From Desulfamplus magnetovallimortis (GTDB taxonomy: Bacteria > Desulfobacterota > Desulfobacteria > Desulfobacterales > Desulfobacteraceae), in NCBI RefSeq assembly GCF_900170035.1, contig NZ_LT828546.1, forward strand, positions 5,557-50,918: DNA of 45,362 nucleotides, written 5' to 3'. Under the pieces are notes generated by a model. That model was not told where the DNA came from, searched no databases, and saw only the letters and a program-made list of their open reading frames with translations. Every line of letters begins with the position of its first letter. Positions within the stretch are counted from its first letter, which is position 1. The translations under genes were made by a program, and so were the position numbers. Below are positions 8,333-18,156 of this stretch, in pieces.

Positions 8333-8905
8333 ATGGACAGCAGAAAAATCATTATTGATACACTTGAAGAGAGCCTAAGTGTAAAAGAGCAATTTATAAG
8401 AAACAGCGTGGAAAAAATCCTGGAAGCATCAAACCTTATGGCGCAATGCCTTAAAAATGGTTCAAAAATTCTTTTAATGGGAAACGGAGGCAGTGCTGCT
8501 GATGCACAGCATATTGCTGCAGAATTTGTCAATCGCTTCCAGATGGAAAGGCCACCCCTTGCAGCCATTGCCCTTACAACAGACACTTCCATTCTCACAA
8601 GCATAGGCAATGACTACAGTTTTGAGGATATCTTTTATAAACAGACCCAAGCCCTTGGAAGAGAAGGCGATATAGCAATATGTATCACTACAAGCGGCAA
8701 TTCTGCCAATATCCTGAAAGCTGCCCACGAAGCCATTAGCATGGGGATCCATGTAATTGGCATGTCAGGCAATACAGGAAATCTAAAGAAGATTGCAAAA
8801 ATTCCCTTTTGTGTGGATTCCACTGTCACCGCAAGAATACAGGAGAGCCATATAACTCTTGCCCACATTCTGTGTGACCTAACAGAAAGGATTTTGTTTG
8901 AATAA
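8333..8905 (+). CDS. gmhA: Phosphoheptose isomerase (SIS domain)
   Basis: GmhA converts sedoheptulose 7-phosphate to D-glycero-heptose 7-phosphate for the LPS inner core. The SIS fold is evident from GNGGSAADAQHIAAEF, ITTSGNSANILKA and the C-terminal QESHITLAHILCDLTE, which carries the family's active-site Glu and His. The start at ATG 8333 gives 190 residues, matching the usual length. An in-frame TTG at 8243 would add 30 unconserved residues and has no proper ribosome site. No other LPS gene is adjacent, so DiaA-type SIS proteins are an alternative, but the motifs favour GmhA. Confidence 0.88.
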   Translation: MDSRKIIIDTLEESLSVKEQFIRNSVEKILEASNLMAQCLKNGSKILLMGNGGSAADAQHIAAEFVNRFQMERPPLAAIALTTDTSILTSIGNDYSFEDIFYKQTQALGREGDIAICITTSGNSANILKAAHEAISMGIHVIGMSGNTGNLKKIAKIPFCVDSTVTARIQESHITLAHILCDLTERILFE

Positions 8906-8948
8906 TGATTATAAAAGAGTGTTACCGAACATTTACAGTTGAAGTAGT

Positions 8949-8985
8949 GAAAGTCTTTTAAAAAAATATTATTTCAAAGACTTTC
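8949..8985. promoter_or_regulatory. Perfect 10-bp inverted repeat upstream of the FmdB-type gene
   Basis: GAAAGTCTTT (8949-8958) and AAAGACTTTC (8976-8985) are separated by an AT-rich 17-bp loop, between gmhA and the zinc-ribbon gene. It could be an RNA hairpin ending gmhA transcription (weak, no clear T-tract) or an operator. The function is undetermined. Confidence 0.45.
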
Positions 8986-9016
8986 CAATGGAAATAATAA
9001 TAGGAGAAACAAAAAA

Positions 9017-9256
9017 ATGCCTATATTTGAATATAAATGCAATGGTTGCAAAAAAGATTTTGAACTTCTGGTAATTGGAAGCCAGAAGCCTCTTTGCCCA
9101 TCATGCAGTAGCCCTGACCTTGTAAAACTTATGTCTGCATGTGGTTTTTTTTCTAAAACAAACGGCCCTGGCAACACTGTACAGACAACATCTTCGGCTG
9201 GCTCGGCATGCAGCGGCTGTGCAGCAACAAGCTGTTCAACTTGCGGAAGCAGGTAA
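9017..9256 (+). CDS. FmdB-family zinc ribbon protein
   Basis: A 79-residue small protein beginning MPIFEYKCNGCKKDFELL, the hallmark of the FmdB/CxxC_CxxC_SSSS family. Two zinc-binding pairs are CNGC and CPSC. The tail is Cys-rich (ACSGCAATSCSTCGSR). The family is named for a putative regulator next to formamidase genes, but the role of most members is unknown. The start is supported by AGGAG 8 nt upstream. It ends 15 bp before hemC and is probably co-transcribed with it. Confidence 0.9.
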   Translation: MPIFEYKCNGCKKDFELLVIGSQKPLCPSCSSPDLVKLMSACGFFSKTNGPGNTVQTTSSAGSACSGCAATSCSTCGSR

Positions 9257-9271
9257 TCAACGGGAAATAAA

Positions 9272-10228
9272 ATGAATTATAAAATTAAAATAGGCACCAG
9301 AGGAAGCCAGCTTGCACTGTGGCAGGCCAACTGGGTCAAACAAAAGCTCGAAGCTGCCTGCAAAGGTCTTAGTGCAGAAATTGTCATTATTAAAACAACA
9401 GGAGATCGCATTACTGACAGGCCACTTGCCATGGTTGGTGGAAAGGGTCTTTTTGTAAAAGAAATTGAACAGCAGCTTATGGACAAAGATGTGGATATCG
9501 CGGTACACAGCATGAAAGATATGCCAGGAGATCTTCCTTCAGATCTGCACATAGGAGCTGTACCTGTACGTGAAAACCCATTTGATGTTCTCATTTCAAG
9601 GGAGAATAAACTTCTTACAGATCTGCCAAATGGTGCCAAAATCGGTACAAGCAGCCTACGACGTGCATCCCAGATTAAACATAAACGCCCTGATATTAAT
9701 CCCGTATCCATACGTGGTAATCTTGATACGCGGCTTAAAAAACTTGATAATGGCGAATATGATGCCATTATACTTGCAGCCGCAGGATTAATAAGACTTG
9801 GCATGGTACACAGAATAACACAATACCTTGATGAAACAACAATGCTTCCAGCAGTGGGGCAAGGTGCTCTGTGCATTGAGTCAAGGGAAAATGACCCAAA
9901 GATCAATGAGCTCCTTAAAACAATTGATGACCCCAACACAAGAGTTCCTGTTGAAGCAGAACGTGCATTTCTAAAACAAATGGAAGGAAGCTGCCACATA
10001 CCTGTGGCCTGTTTCGGAAAACTGAAAAACGGAAAGCTTGAAAATGGAAAACCTGAAAATGGAAAGCTTGAGCTGACAGGCCTGGTTGCTTCCGAGGATG
10101 GCAGTGAGCTTATAAAAGAGTCTTTAACCGGTGATGCAGGAAATTGCAGAAAAATCGGCATCGACCTTGCCAAGATACTCCTTGAAAGGGGTGCAAAACA
10201 GATACTGGAGAATATAAAAATTTCATGA
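9272..10228 (+). CDS. hemC: Porphobilinogen deaminase (hydroxymethylbilane synthase)
   Basis: HemC condenses four porphobilinogens to hydroxymethylbilane, with a dipyrromethane cofactor. The 318-residue protein has [13 protein letters not shown] at the N-terminus, [26 protein letters not shown] and the cofactor-binding Cys region [10 protein letters not shown]. Just after that is a low-complexity insert ([19 protein letters not shown]) encoded by imperfect 15-bp repeats near 10020-10078, in a surface segment of domain 3. The stop overlaps the next start by ATGA, so hemC and cobA-hemD are translationally coupled. Confidence 0.97.
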   Translation: MNYKIKIGTRGSQLALWQANWVKQKLEAACKGLSAEIVIIKTTGDRITDRPLAMVGGKGLFVKEIEQQLMDKDVDIAVHSMKDMPGDLPSDLHIGAVPVRENPFDVLISRENKLLTDLPNGAKIGTSSLRRASQIKHKRPDINPVSIRGNLDTRLKKLDNGEYDAIILAAAGLIRLGMVHRITQYLDETTMLPAVGQGALCIESRENDPKINELLKTIDDPNTRVPVEAERAFLKQMEGSCHIPVACFGKLKNGKLENGKPENGKLELTGLVASEDGSELIKESLTGDAGNCRKIGIDLAKILLERGAKQILENIKIS

Positions 10229-11764
10229 ATCGTCAAAAAGGAAAAGTATATCTTATCGGGGCAGGCCCCGGAGACCCTGGCCTTGTCACAATAAAGGGGA
10301 TGGAGTGCATAAAAAAAGCTGACGTTGTTGTATATGACTACCTTGCCGCCCCTGCCCTTCTGAATTTTGCAAGGCATGATGCAGAGATTATATATGTTGG
10401 CAAAAAAAGGTGGTGACCACACCATGACCCAGGACAAGATCAATGAACTGCTTGCCCAAAAGGGAGAAATGGGTCATACAGTCGCCCGTCTTAAAGGAGG
10501 AGATCCCTTTATTTTCGGACGAGGAGGAGAGGAGGCCGAAGTTCTTATAGAGAGAGGTGTTCCCTTTGAAATTGTACCCGGTGTAACTTCTGCTGTTGCA
10601 GCACCAGCCTATGCAGGCATCCCACTTACACACCGCGACTACACATCATCGGTATCTCTTATAACTGGCCATGAAGACCCGTCAAAAGAAGAGAGCAGCA
10701 TCAACTGGAAATCATTTGCTCAAAGCGGCAGCACCCTTGTTTTCCTTATGGGAGTTAAGAATCTTCCAAGGATTACAGAAAACCTGATACTTAACGGCAA
10801 ATCACCTGACACACCTGTTGCCCTTGTTCGATGGGGGACAACAACAAGACAGGAGAGTGTCACAGGAACCCTTGAGACCATTGTGGAAAATGTCAAAAAA
10901 GCGGGACTTAAAGCACCTGCAATCATTGTGGTTGGAGATGTTGTCTCTCTGAGGGATAAAATGAGATGGTTTGAAGATCGCCCTCTTTTTGGCAAACAGA
11001 TAGTTGTGACACGCGCCCGTGCCCAGGCAAGTGGATTTATTGAGACCTTAACTGAACTTGGTGCAACATGTATTGAAATCCCAACAATCAAGGTAGTTGC
11101 ACCCCAGGATAACACTCCCCTTGAGAAAGCTCTCAAGGAAATTGCAAAATATGACTGGATAGTTTTCACAAGTGTAAATGGTGTAAAGTTCTTCTTTGAC
11201 ACTCTGTTTAAGTCAGGCAAAGATGTCAGAATAATGGGACACCTTAAATGTGCATGCATAGGCCCTGTAACAAAACAGGAGTTGATGAAACATGGCATTG
11301 TCTGCGATGTTCTTCCTGAAAGTTATCGGGCAGAATCTGTCATTGAAGCATTTTCCGGTATGGAGATAAAAAACAAAAATATTCTTCTGCCACGCGCAAA
11401 GGAGGCACGGTCAATACTTCCGGAAGAGCTGTCAAAAATGGGTGCTATAGTTGAAGAGGTTACCGTATATATAACAGAGCAGGTTGAGGATGAAAAACAG
11501 AAACTTTTGAGTCTGCTTGAAAAAAATGAAATTGATATGGTCACATTTACAAGCTCCTCAACTGTGAAAAACTTCAAAGCTCTGCTTCCCCAAAACAGCT
11601 TCAAGGCAATGCTTGAAAACGTAAAGACAGCCTCAATTGGCCCTATTACTTCTGACACTGCAAAATCAGAAGGAATTATACCGGACATAACAGCATCGGA
11701 ATTTACAATTCCTGGTCTAATTAATGCTATCATTGATTATTACCGGAACAGGGAACCCTCCTGA
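10225..11764 (+). CDS. cobA-hemD: Fused uroporphyrinogen-III C-methyltransferase / uroporphyrinogen-III synthase, frame broken
   Basis: The N-terminal part ([18 protein letters not shown], then [15 protein letters not shown] and VVPGVTSA-like [15 protein letters not shown]) is SUMT/CobA, which methylates uroporphyrinogen III to precorrin-2. The C-terminal half, from about 10990, is HemD, which cyclises hydroxymethylbilane; such fusions are common in Desulfobacterota and Firmicutes. The frame breaks at A7 (10402-10408). As written, the first frame ends at a TGA at 10414 after YVGKK. Dropping one A restores the family motif [11 protein letters not shown] and joins the long frame to 11764. This is probably a sequencing or assembly indel, less likely slippage. 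The end overlaps moaA (TGATG). Confidence 0.88.
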
Positions 11765-12942
11765 TGACACTTCAATGTGATATAAATAATGAACATTTCA
11801 AGAGTATAAATCAAAATAACTCTTTAGAATCAAATAATTATACTAATATTACCAAAGTTAACAATGAACCTAAAAGCAGGCAGATTCATTCAGAGCACAG
11901 AGTTGTAAATTACTTGAGAATATCTGTTACTGACAGATGCAATCTTGCCTGCCGCTACTGTGTTCCCAAGGAGATACTTCCTAACCTGCATCACGAAGAT
12001 ATTGCAAGATATGAAGAGATTCATCGCATTGTGGTCAGTGCAGCAGAACTTGGAATCAGCAAAATAAGGATAACAGGCGGGGAGCCACTTGTACGAAAAG
12101 GCATCTTTTCTTTCATAAAGGGCATCTCACAAATCAATGGAATCCAGGAAATATCTTTGACAACCAACGGGGTTATGCTTAAGGATAATCTGGACAAACT
12201 CATTGACTCGGGAATACACCGTGTAAATATCAGCCTTGATACACTTAAACCTGAAAAATTCAGATTCATATCAGGGAAAGACTATTTTCATAAGGTGTGG
12301 GAAGGAATTATGCTGGCAATTGACAAAGGACTGTCGCCGGTAAAACTCAACGCTGTCATTTTACGGGGTATCAATGATGATGAAATAGAGCAGCTTTCAG
12401 GCCTTTCCACAATATACCCTGTTCATATGCGTTTTATTGAGTATATGCCCATGGGGAACTCCTCAATTGAACCTTCACAGCAGATTCTTATCCCAGAGAT
12501 CAAGGAACGAATAGAAAAAAAATTTGGCACTCTTGAATCTGTTGAACCAGCAAAAGAGTCATCAAGCAACAGACCTGATATAGGGGGTGCCTTGGTAGCT
12601 TTGCAAAAAAAACATGCAGGTCCTGCAAAACGGTTTAAAATAAGAAACGCGCCAGGAGAAATAGGTTTCATATCTCCGGTAAGTTCGCATTTCTGTCACG
12701 AATGCAATCGACTTCGCCTTACATCAACAGGAAAACTCAGGCCATGTTTGTTGAATAACACGGAAATTGACATCCTGACGCCTTTAAGGCAAGGTGCAAC
12801 AAGAGAAGAGATAGAGCAGATATTTATGAGTGCTGTTAAAAGAAAACCATCTGCACACTCCATTGGAAACAGTTATAAGATAAATGGGGAGAAAGTACTT
12901 TTCAACAAAATCACAACACAGATGTCAACGATTGGAGGATAA
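11764..12942 (+). CDS. moaA: GTP 3',8-cyclase (molybdenum cofactor synthesis)
   Basis: MoaA is a radical SAM enzyme making 3',8-cyclo-dihydro-GTP, the first step to molybdopterin. The N-terminal cluster is CNLACRYC (CxxxCxxC), with ITGGEPLVRKG and SLDTL following. The C-terminal cluster is CHECNRLRL with a later Cys in RPCLLNN, and the chain ends in the characteristic Gly-Gly. About 40 residues precede the conserved core (VNYLRISVTDRCNL). The ATG at 11764 overlaps the preceding TGA. Molybdopterin would serve formate dehydrogenases and similar enzymes, consistent with the selA gene. It is the last gene before the bidirectional terminator. Confidence 0.97.
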   Translation: MTLQCDINNEHFKSINQNNSLESNNYTNITKVNNEPKSRQIHSEHRVVNYLRISVTDRCNLACRYCVPKEILPNLHHEDIARYEEIHRIVVSAAELGISKIRITGGEPLVRKGIFSFIKGISQINGIQEISLTTNGVMLKDNLDKLIDSGIHRVNISLDTLKPEKFRFISGKDYFHKVWEGIMLAIDKGLSPVKLNAVILRGINDDEIEQLSGLSTIYPVHMRFIEYMPMGNSSIEPSQQILIPEIKERIEKKFGTLESVEPAKESSSNRPDIGGALVALQKKHAGPAKRFKIRNAPGEIGFISPVSSHFCHECNRLRLTSTGKLRPCLLNNTEIDILTPLRQGATREEIEQIFMSAVKRKPSAHSIGNSYKINGEKVLFNKITTQMSTIGG

Positions 12943-12946
12943 AACG

Positions 12947-13168
12947 TTAAGGAATGGTTTTTAAATAACGTGCCCTTTAAAATCAGGGAGAGCGGGCGTC
13001 CCGCCCGCTTAGTTTAATTCAAAATGGGAAAGTTATTTCGTGCTCATTCCTAAGGAGCTTGCTGTAAAAGAGATTCCTAAATATCAAAAACTTTAAGGCA
13101 ACAGCATTGTGGGGCCGGGGGTGAGATAAATTGGCAAGTTATTAAAAAGCGATTCCTAATATCAAAAT
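12947..13168. repeat. Repeat family D, GC-hairpin element with long arms, plus a partial direct copy
   Basis: This occupies most of the 314-bp moaA/rplQ gap. The perfect hairpin AGCGGGCGTCCCGCCCGCT (12991-13009) is flanked by imperfect inverted arms: TTAAGGAATG with AAATAACGTGCCC on the left, and AAAGTTATTTCGTGC with CATTCCTAA (13045-13053) on the right. The right arm recurs as GGCAAGTTATTAAAAAG with ATTCCTAA (13132-13159). ATTCCTAAATATC and ATTCCTAATATC repeat 80 bp apart. No transposase is present. Confidence 0.7.
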
Positions 13169-13171
13169 CAC

Positions 13172-13211
13172 AAAAAGCCCATATTGCAAAATACAGCAAT
13201 ATGGGCTTTTT
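13172..13211. terminator. Bidirectional Rho-independent terminator between moaA and rplQ
   Basis: A perfect 16-bp stem, AAAAAGCCCATATTGC (13172-13187) with GCAATATGGGCTTTTT (13196-13211), has an 8-nt loop. The A-tract and T-tract flank a GCCCATATTGC core, so it can terminate both moaA on the plus strand and the long ribosomal operon on the minus strand. Confidence 0.95.
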
Positions 13212-13256
13212 AGTTCGTTGCGGGCATTCGCCATGTACGTTGTTTATAGTATTTTT

Positions 13257-13619
13257 TTATGCCTCATCAAAAATAAGCTCTATCATTGACATGGGGGCTG
13301 CATCTCCGGAACGGGGACCAAGTTTGGTAATCCTTGTATAACCGCCATCCCTGCTGCTGAATTTATCTGCCACATCATTAAATAGCTTATGTACCACATC
13401 TTTTTCTCTTATAAAAGCAAGAGCTTGACGTCTGGCATGTAAATCACCTCTTTTTGCAAGCGTGATCATCTTGTCAGCATGTTTTCTAAGTTCCTTTGCC
13501 TTTGCATCGGTAGTTTTAATGCGATCATGCTTGAACAATGATGTCACCATGTTTCTGAACATGGCTTTTCGATGGCTTGAGGTTCGATTCAGCTTTACGC
13601 CTGATTTTCTATGTCTCAT
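13257..13619 (-). CDS. rplQ: 50S ribosomal protein L17
   Basis: L17 sits near the peptide exit tunnel of the large subunit. The 120-residue sequence begins [20 protein letters not shown], essentially the family signature, and is of normal length. It is the last gene of the S10-spc-alpha series, 29 bp after rpoA, and is followed by the strong terminator at 13172-13211. Confidence 0.98.
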   Translation of the reverse strand: MRHRKSGVKLNRTSSHRKAMFRNMVTSLFKHDRIKTTDAKAKELRKHADKMITLAKRGDLHARRQALAFIREKDVVHKLFNDVADKFSSRDGGYTRITKLGPRSGDAAPMSMIELIFDEA

Positions 13620-13648
13620 GGGAAAATTTATTCTCCTTCATTAACTTC

Positions 13649-14716
13649 CTACTCATCCTCAGTGGGCTCAAATCCGTCGTTGTGTTCATTCAGGTTTTCC
13701 TGACCATTCTGGTCATCATCCTCAGGAGGCTCAAATCCGTCAAGGTCCATGCCAAGGGAGAGCTCCATGGAAGTTAATACCTCTTTAATCTCATTTAGGG
13801 ATTTTCTTCCAAAATTTTTGGTTTTGAGCATTTCACTCTCAGTCTTTTGAACAAGCTGATAAATTTTGAGTATCTGTGCATTTTTAAGACAATTGGAGCT
13901 TCTAACCGACAGTTCCAGCTCATCTACGCTTCTGTAAAGATTTTCATTAAAATCTTTATCCGGGCGTTCAGGTCCGTCATCGTCCTGTTCAGGCTCAATA
14001 TCTTCATCAAAATTGATAAAGGGATTCATCTGTTCTTTCAAAATTTTTGCAGCATAGGCAACAGAGTCCTCTGGAGAAACACTGCCATCTGTCCAGACTT
14101 CCAGGGTCAGCTTGTCATAGTCGGTTTTTTGACCTACTCTGGATGTCCCCACAACATATTTTACTCTTTTAATCGGTGAAAACACACTGTCTATGGGAAT
14201 AGTTCCCACAGGTGCTTCAGGATCTTTATTGGCTGAGGCAAGAGCATACCCTTTCCCGCTTTTAACATGCAGCGTCATTTGCAATACACCGCCTTTTGAA
14301 AGGGTTGCAATATGCTGATCAGGATTAAGGATATGGATATGAGGGTCGCTTCCAGCCAGATCTGCTGCAGTAACATCCCCCTCTTTCTGCACATTAACTG
14401 TTAAAACCCTGTCTTCAAGGTCATCAACCTTAAGTTTAACTGATTTAAGGTTCATGATAAGTTCAGATACATCTTCTCTGACATCGGGGATAACGCTGTA
14501 GGCATGAAGAGCTTCCTCAAATTTTACAGAAACAATGGCAGCGCCATACAAAGACGAGAGGATAATACGCCTCAGAGAATTTCCGATTGTGATTCCAAAT
14601 CCCCTTTCAAGGGGCTCACATACAAATTTCCCATACGTTGAGGTGCTTGTAACAACCACTTTTTCAGGCCGGATCATTCCATGCCAGTTAATATATACAA
14701 GTTCATCTGATGACAT
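13649..14716 (-). CDS. rpoA: RNA polymerase alpha subunit
   Basis: The alpha subunit scaffolds RNA polymerase assembly and contacts upstream promoter DNA and activators. The N-terminal domain contains EPLERGFGITIGNSLRRIIL and VGTSRVGQKTDYDKL. The C-terminal domain (SVDELELSVRSSNCLKNAQI to SLNEIKEVL) is intact. The 355-residue protein is longer than the usual 330 or so because of an acidic linker (DEDIEPEQDDDGPERPD) and an acidic tail, in which GFEPPEDD and GFEPTEDE are a duplicated motif. It lies between rpsD and rplQ, the classical alpha-operon position. Confidence 0.98.
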   Translation of the reverse strand: MSSDELVYINWHGMIRPEKVVVTSTSTYGKFVCEPLERGFGITIGNSLRRIILSSLYGAAIVSVKFEEALHAYSVIPDVREDVSELIMNLKSVKLKVDDLEDRVLTVNVQKEGDVTAADLAGSDPHIHILNPDQHIATLSKGGVLQMTLHVKSGKGYALASANKDPEAPVGTIPIDSVFSPIKRVKYVVGTSRVGQKTDYDKLTLEVWTDGSVSPEDSVAYAAKILKEQMNPFINFDEDIEPEQDDDGPERPDKDFNENLYRSVDELELSVRSSNCLKNAQILKIYQLVQKTESEMLKTKNFGRKSLNEIKEVLTSMELSLGMDLDGFEPPEDDDQNGQENLNEHNDGFEPTEDE

Positions 14717-14764
14717 TGTTTATCTCCTGATATAATCATAGGACAAAACTGTTGTTCAACTCAA

Positions 14765-15391
14765 TTATTTCGAGTAGAACTCTACAATCAGCTGTTCCTG
14801 TATGGGCAGAGTCACATCCTCACGATTGGGAAGGGCCTTTACAACTCCTTTAAACCCATCTTTGTCAAGTTCAAGCCATTGGGGAATACCACGTCTTACA
14901 ACAGTTTCAATGGATTCTGCAATAGCTTTTACATTTCTGCTCTTCTCTTTAAGCTCAACAACATCACCGCTTTTTACAACATATGAAGGGATATTAACCT
15001 TTCTGCCATTTACAGTAAAATGGTTATGTCTGACAAAATGACGACCCTGGGTACGGGAAGATGTAAATCCAAGCCTGAAAACAACATTATCCAGGCGTGT
15101 CTCAAGAAGAGTCAGCAAATTGGTACCTGTAATGCCTTTCTGGCGATCAGCATTCTTAAAAATAATTCTGAACTGTTTTTCTGAAATACCGTAAATTCTT
15201 CTGACTTTCTGTTTTTCACGGAGCTGAATACCGTAATCGGAACTTTTTCCTCGTCGTTGACCATGCTGCCCCGGCGGATATGCTCTTCTGTCAAAACTGC
15301 ATTTGTCCGAATAACAACGGTCGCCTTTCAAAAAAAGCTTCATATTTTCGCGTCTGCACTGACGGCAGACAGATCCTCTATAACGTGACAA
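14765..15391 (-). CDS. rpsD: 30S ribosomal protein S4 (TTG start)
   Basis: S4 is a primary 16S rRNA binder that nucleates the 5' domain of the small subunit. The start is set at TTG 15391: AAGGAGG lies 6 nt upstream and the product begins (M)[14 protein letters not shown], matching the family N-terminus, 208 residues. A longer frame back to 15418 adds only unconserved residues. Four cysteines in CRQC and CYSDKC suggest the zinc-binding form. The S4 domain ([18 protein letters not shown]) is complete. Confidence 0.97.
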   Translation of the reverse strand: MSRYRGSVCRQCRRENMKLFLKGDRCYSDKCSFDRRAYPPGQHGQRRGKSSDYGIQLREKQKVRRIYGISEKQFRIIFKNADRQKGITGTNLLTLLETRLDNVVFRLGFTSSRTQGRHFVRHNHFTVNGRKVNIPSYVVKSGDVVELKEKSRNVKAIAESIETVVRRGIPQWLELDKDGFKGVVKALPNREDVTLPIQEQLIVEFYSK

Positions 15392-15446
15392 CGCTTTCCT
15401 CCTTATAAAAAAAATCAACAGGGTAAAACGGGCAGGGACAAATCAA

Positions 15447-15842
15447 TTAAACCCTTCTTCTCTTTGGCGGACGGCATCCGTTATGGGGAACTGGGGTTAC
15501 ATCCTTGATCATTGAAATATTAAGTCCGAGAGCATGAAGTGCACGCAAGGCAGACTCTCTACCTGCTCCAGGACCTTTGACATAAACGCTGACTGTTTTA
15601 AGACCATGTTCCATGGCTTTTGTGCCAGCATCCTCTGCCGCAAGTTTGGATGCAAAAGGAGTACTCTTTCTTGAACCCTTGAAGCCCTGAATACCGGAGC
15701 TTGACCATGATATGGTATTGCCGGTTTCATCAGTAATAGTTATAATTGTATTATTAAATGTTGACTGAATGTGTACAACACCTGTTGAAATATTTTTTTT
15801 GACTTTTTTCTTTACTACTGCTTTCTTGGTTTTCTTCGCCAT
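15447..15842 (-). CDS. rpsK: 30S ribosomal protein S11
   Basis: S11 lies on the platform of the small subunit near the mRNA exit. The 131-residue protein has the family core [27 protein letters not shown]-like [15 protein letters not shown] and the C-terminal [17 protein letters not shown]. The basic N-terminus ([16 protein letters not shown]) is typical. It starts with ATG. Confidence 0.98.
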   Translation of the reverse strand: MAKKTKKAVVKKKVKKNISTGVVHIQSTFNNTIITITDETGNTISWSSSGIQGFKGSRKSTPFASKLAAEDAGTKAMEHGLKTVSVYVKGPGAGRESALRALHALGLNISMIKDVTPVPHNGCRPPKRRRV

Positions 15843-15905
15843 TCTATTTTGCTATGCCTCCTGATTCCAAGGGCTCATCCACAAAAAAAGATGCCCGGAA
15901 TATAC

Positions 15906-16274
15906 TTACTTTTTCTTTTTGACAGCAGCACGCTTAGGACCTTTTCTCGTTCTTGCGTTTGTGCTGGTACGTTGACCATGACACGGAAGGGATTTTCTAT
16001 GGCGAAGTCCACGGTAACATCCCAGATCCATGAGTCGCTTTATATTCATTGAAGTCTGGGTTCTAAGTTCACCTTCAACTTTATATTCAGCGTCAATGAC
16101 CTTTCTGATTTCATTAATTTGCTCTTCTGTCAGATTATCCGCTTTCATAGTTGGTTCAAGACCAACCTGAGTCAGGATATCTCTAGATCGGCTCCTTCCT
16201 ATACCATATATATAGGTCAACGCAATCTCGACATGCTTATTTCTCGGTAAATCTACGCCTGCAATTCTTGCCAC
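15906..16274 (-). CDS. rpsM: 30S ribosomal protein S13 (GTG start)
   Basis: S13 contacts the head of the small subunit, the P-site tRNA and bridges to L5. The 122-residue protein begins [30 protein letters not shown] and ends with the basic tail [15 protein letters not shown]. The start codon is GTG, preceded by GGGGGAA. It follows rpmJ by 12 bp, as in most bacteria. Confidence 0.98.
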   Translation of the reverse strand: MARIAGVDLPRNKHVEIALTYIYGIGRSRSRDILTQVGLEPTMKADNLTEEQINEIRKVIDAEYKVEGELRTQTSMNIKRLMDLGCYRGLRHRKSLPCHGQRTSTNARTRKGPKRAAVKKKK

Positions 16275-16286
16275 GCTCTATTCCCC

Positions 16287-16400
16287 CTATCCCTGCCTCT
16301 GGTTATGGCGTTTATTCATACATATTACCCTGACAACTCCGGATCTGCGGATAATCTTGCAGTCTTTGCATATTTTTTTTACTGAAGCTCTGACTTTCAT
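16287..16400 (-). CDS. rpmJ: 50S ribosomal protein L36
   Basis: A 37-codon frame starting with ATG at 16400 gives [19 protein letters not shown] and ends [15 protein letters not shown], the complete L36. The zinc ribbon ligands C11, C14, C27 and H32 are all present, so this is the zinc-binding form. It sits directly before rpsM, its conserved neighbour. Confidence 0.97.
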   Translation of the reverse strand: MKVRASVKKICKDCKIIRRSGVVRVICMNKRHNQRQG

Positions 16401-16602
16401 TTTATACACTCCAATGATATCTATACGCATCAAAAATCTTTTTCCAGAATCATATCTCTTCTGTCAGAAGTTTGATATGCGTCAGCTATACAACATATTT
16501 ATTTCCAGATATATTCCTTTTCATAAAAAGCAACCGGGATTTTCAGGCAAATCTAAAAAAACAAATAAAAAGATCCCGATCAATTTAGCTGGAAACAAGT
16601 GT

Positions 16603-16821
16603 TTATTTATAACGATAAGTAATCCTGCCACGGGTTAAATCATACGGTGAAAGTTCAACTGTAACCTTATCACCAGGCAAAATCTTTATAAAATGCATAC
16701 GCATTTTACCTGAAATATGTGCAAGCAGTTGATGCTTGTTTTCAAGCTCAACCTTGAACATGGCATTTGGCAGGGTTTCAAGCACCGTCCCTTCCACTTT
16801 GATAGGTTCTTCCTTTGCCAT
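16603..16821 (-). CDS. infA: Translation initiation factor IF-1
   Basis: IF-1 binds the A site during initiation. The 72-residue protein starts [19 protein letters not shown], has the OB-fold segment [20 protein letters not shown] and ends [12 protein letters not shown]. Length and sequence are standard. It follows secY by 22 bp without the map or adk genes often found there. A 202-bp gap (16401-16602) separates it from rpmJ and holds weak dyads such as CGGGAT/ATCCCG. Confidence 0.98.
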   Translation of the reverse strand: MAKEEPIKVEGTVLETLPNAMFKVELENKHQLLAHISGKMRMHFIKILPGDKVTVELSPYDLTRGRITYRYK

Positions 16822-16843
16822 AAATTACTTAACTCCCTTTATA

Positions 16844-18156
16844 TTAACGTCTTCCTTTTATTGCGCCACCCTTACCAAGGAACCCCTCATAGTTGCGTGA
16901 GATCATATGAGTTTCAATCTGGGAAACCGTGTCTATGGAAACTCCGACAACAATAAGAAGTGCTGTTCCTCCAAAATAGAACGGTACATTGAATTTTGTC
17001 ATAAGCATGGTGGGAAGTACACAAACAGCAGATACATACAAAGCGCCACCCAAGGTAATCCTGGTCAGCACCTTGTCAATATATTCTGCTGTACGTTTGC
17101 CTGGTCTGATTCCTGGAATATATCCACCATTTTTCTTCATCCGGTCTGCCACATCATCAGGATTAAAGGTCACCGCTGTATAGAAAAAGCAGAAAAATAT
17201 TATAAAACCAACATATATCAGATTATACACTATGGTTCCAGGACTCATGGCAGCAGCAATACTCTGCATAACAGGAAGATCAATAAAATTGGCAAGAGTG
17301 GCTGGAAACATGATAATTGATGAAGCAAAAATGGGCGGAATAACACCAGCGGTATTTATCTTCAAAGGAAGATGGGAAGTCTGACCTCCATACATCTTTT
17401 TGCCGACCACCCTCTTGGCATATTGAACAGGAATACGACGCTGTGACTGCTCCATAAATATAATACATCCAACCACAACAACCATCAAAACCATAAGAAT
17501 TATAATTGTAAAAATACCCATTTCACCTGTGGATACAAGCCTGAGAGTATTGCCAATAGCAATGGGCATTCTTGCAACAATTCCAGCAAAAATAATCAGA
17601 GAGATACCGTTTCCGATACCCCGCTCTGTTATCTGCTCTCCCAACCACATGATAAAGGCGGTACCTGCTGTCAAGGTAATTACAGTGATAATTCTAAATC
17701 CCCAACCAGGCTCCATTACTATAGGAGCACCTGCCGGAGAACTCATTGACTCCAGACCAACGCTTATACCAAAACCCTGAATAATACTCAACAGTACTGT
17801 ACCATACCTTGTGTACTGAGTGATTTTCTTTCTGCCATGTTCTCCCTCTTTGGAAAGCTGCTCCAGATGAGGAATAACAACTGTCATCAACTGTAGTATA
17901 ATAGATGCACTGATGTAGGGCATTATTCCAAGGGAAAAACGGAAAGCTGCTCCAGGGCTCCACCTGAAAACATGTTAAACATCGCAAACAGGGTTCCACG
18001 GGCACTATCAAAAAAGGAGGCCAATGCCACCGCATCAATACCCGGTGTTGGAACATGTACACCTACCCGATATACAAACAGAAAGGCAAGAGTAATAAGC
18101 AGCTTTCTTTTCAGGTCAGGCAGTTTAAATATATTCTGGTATCCGCTCTGAATCAT
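16844..18156 (-). CDS. secY: Protein translocase subunit SecY, frame broken near residue 75
   Basis: SecY forms the channel of the Sec translocon with SecE and SecG. The first frame (ATG 18156) gives [20 protein letters not shown], the plug region [11 protein letters not shown] and [10 protein letters not shown], then stops at 17923. The second frame resumes with [15 protein letters not shown] and runs to the normal C-terminus with the remaining transmembrane helices and the cytosolic loop [12 protein letters not shown]. One extra T in the T5 run at about 17935-17939 (sense strand GTTTTTCCC) restores [14 protein letters not shown], the family sequence. SecY is essential, so a sequencing or assembly indel is the likely cause. 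Confidence 0.92.

Noticed and set aside
9277-10443. 388-residue open frame opposite hemC
   Set aside because: It is a shadow of hemC/cobA codon usage on the reverse strand, of Ser-rich random composition, with no domain.
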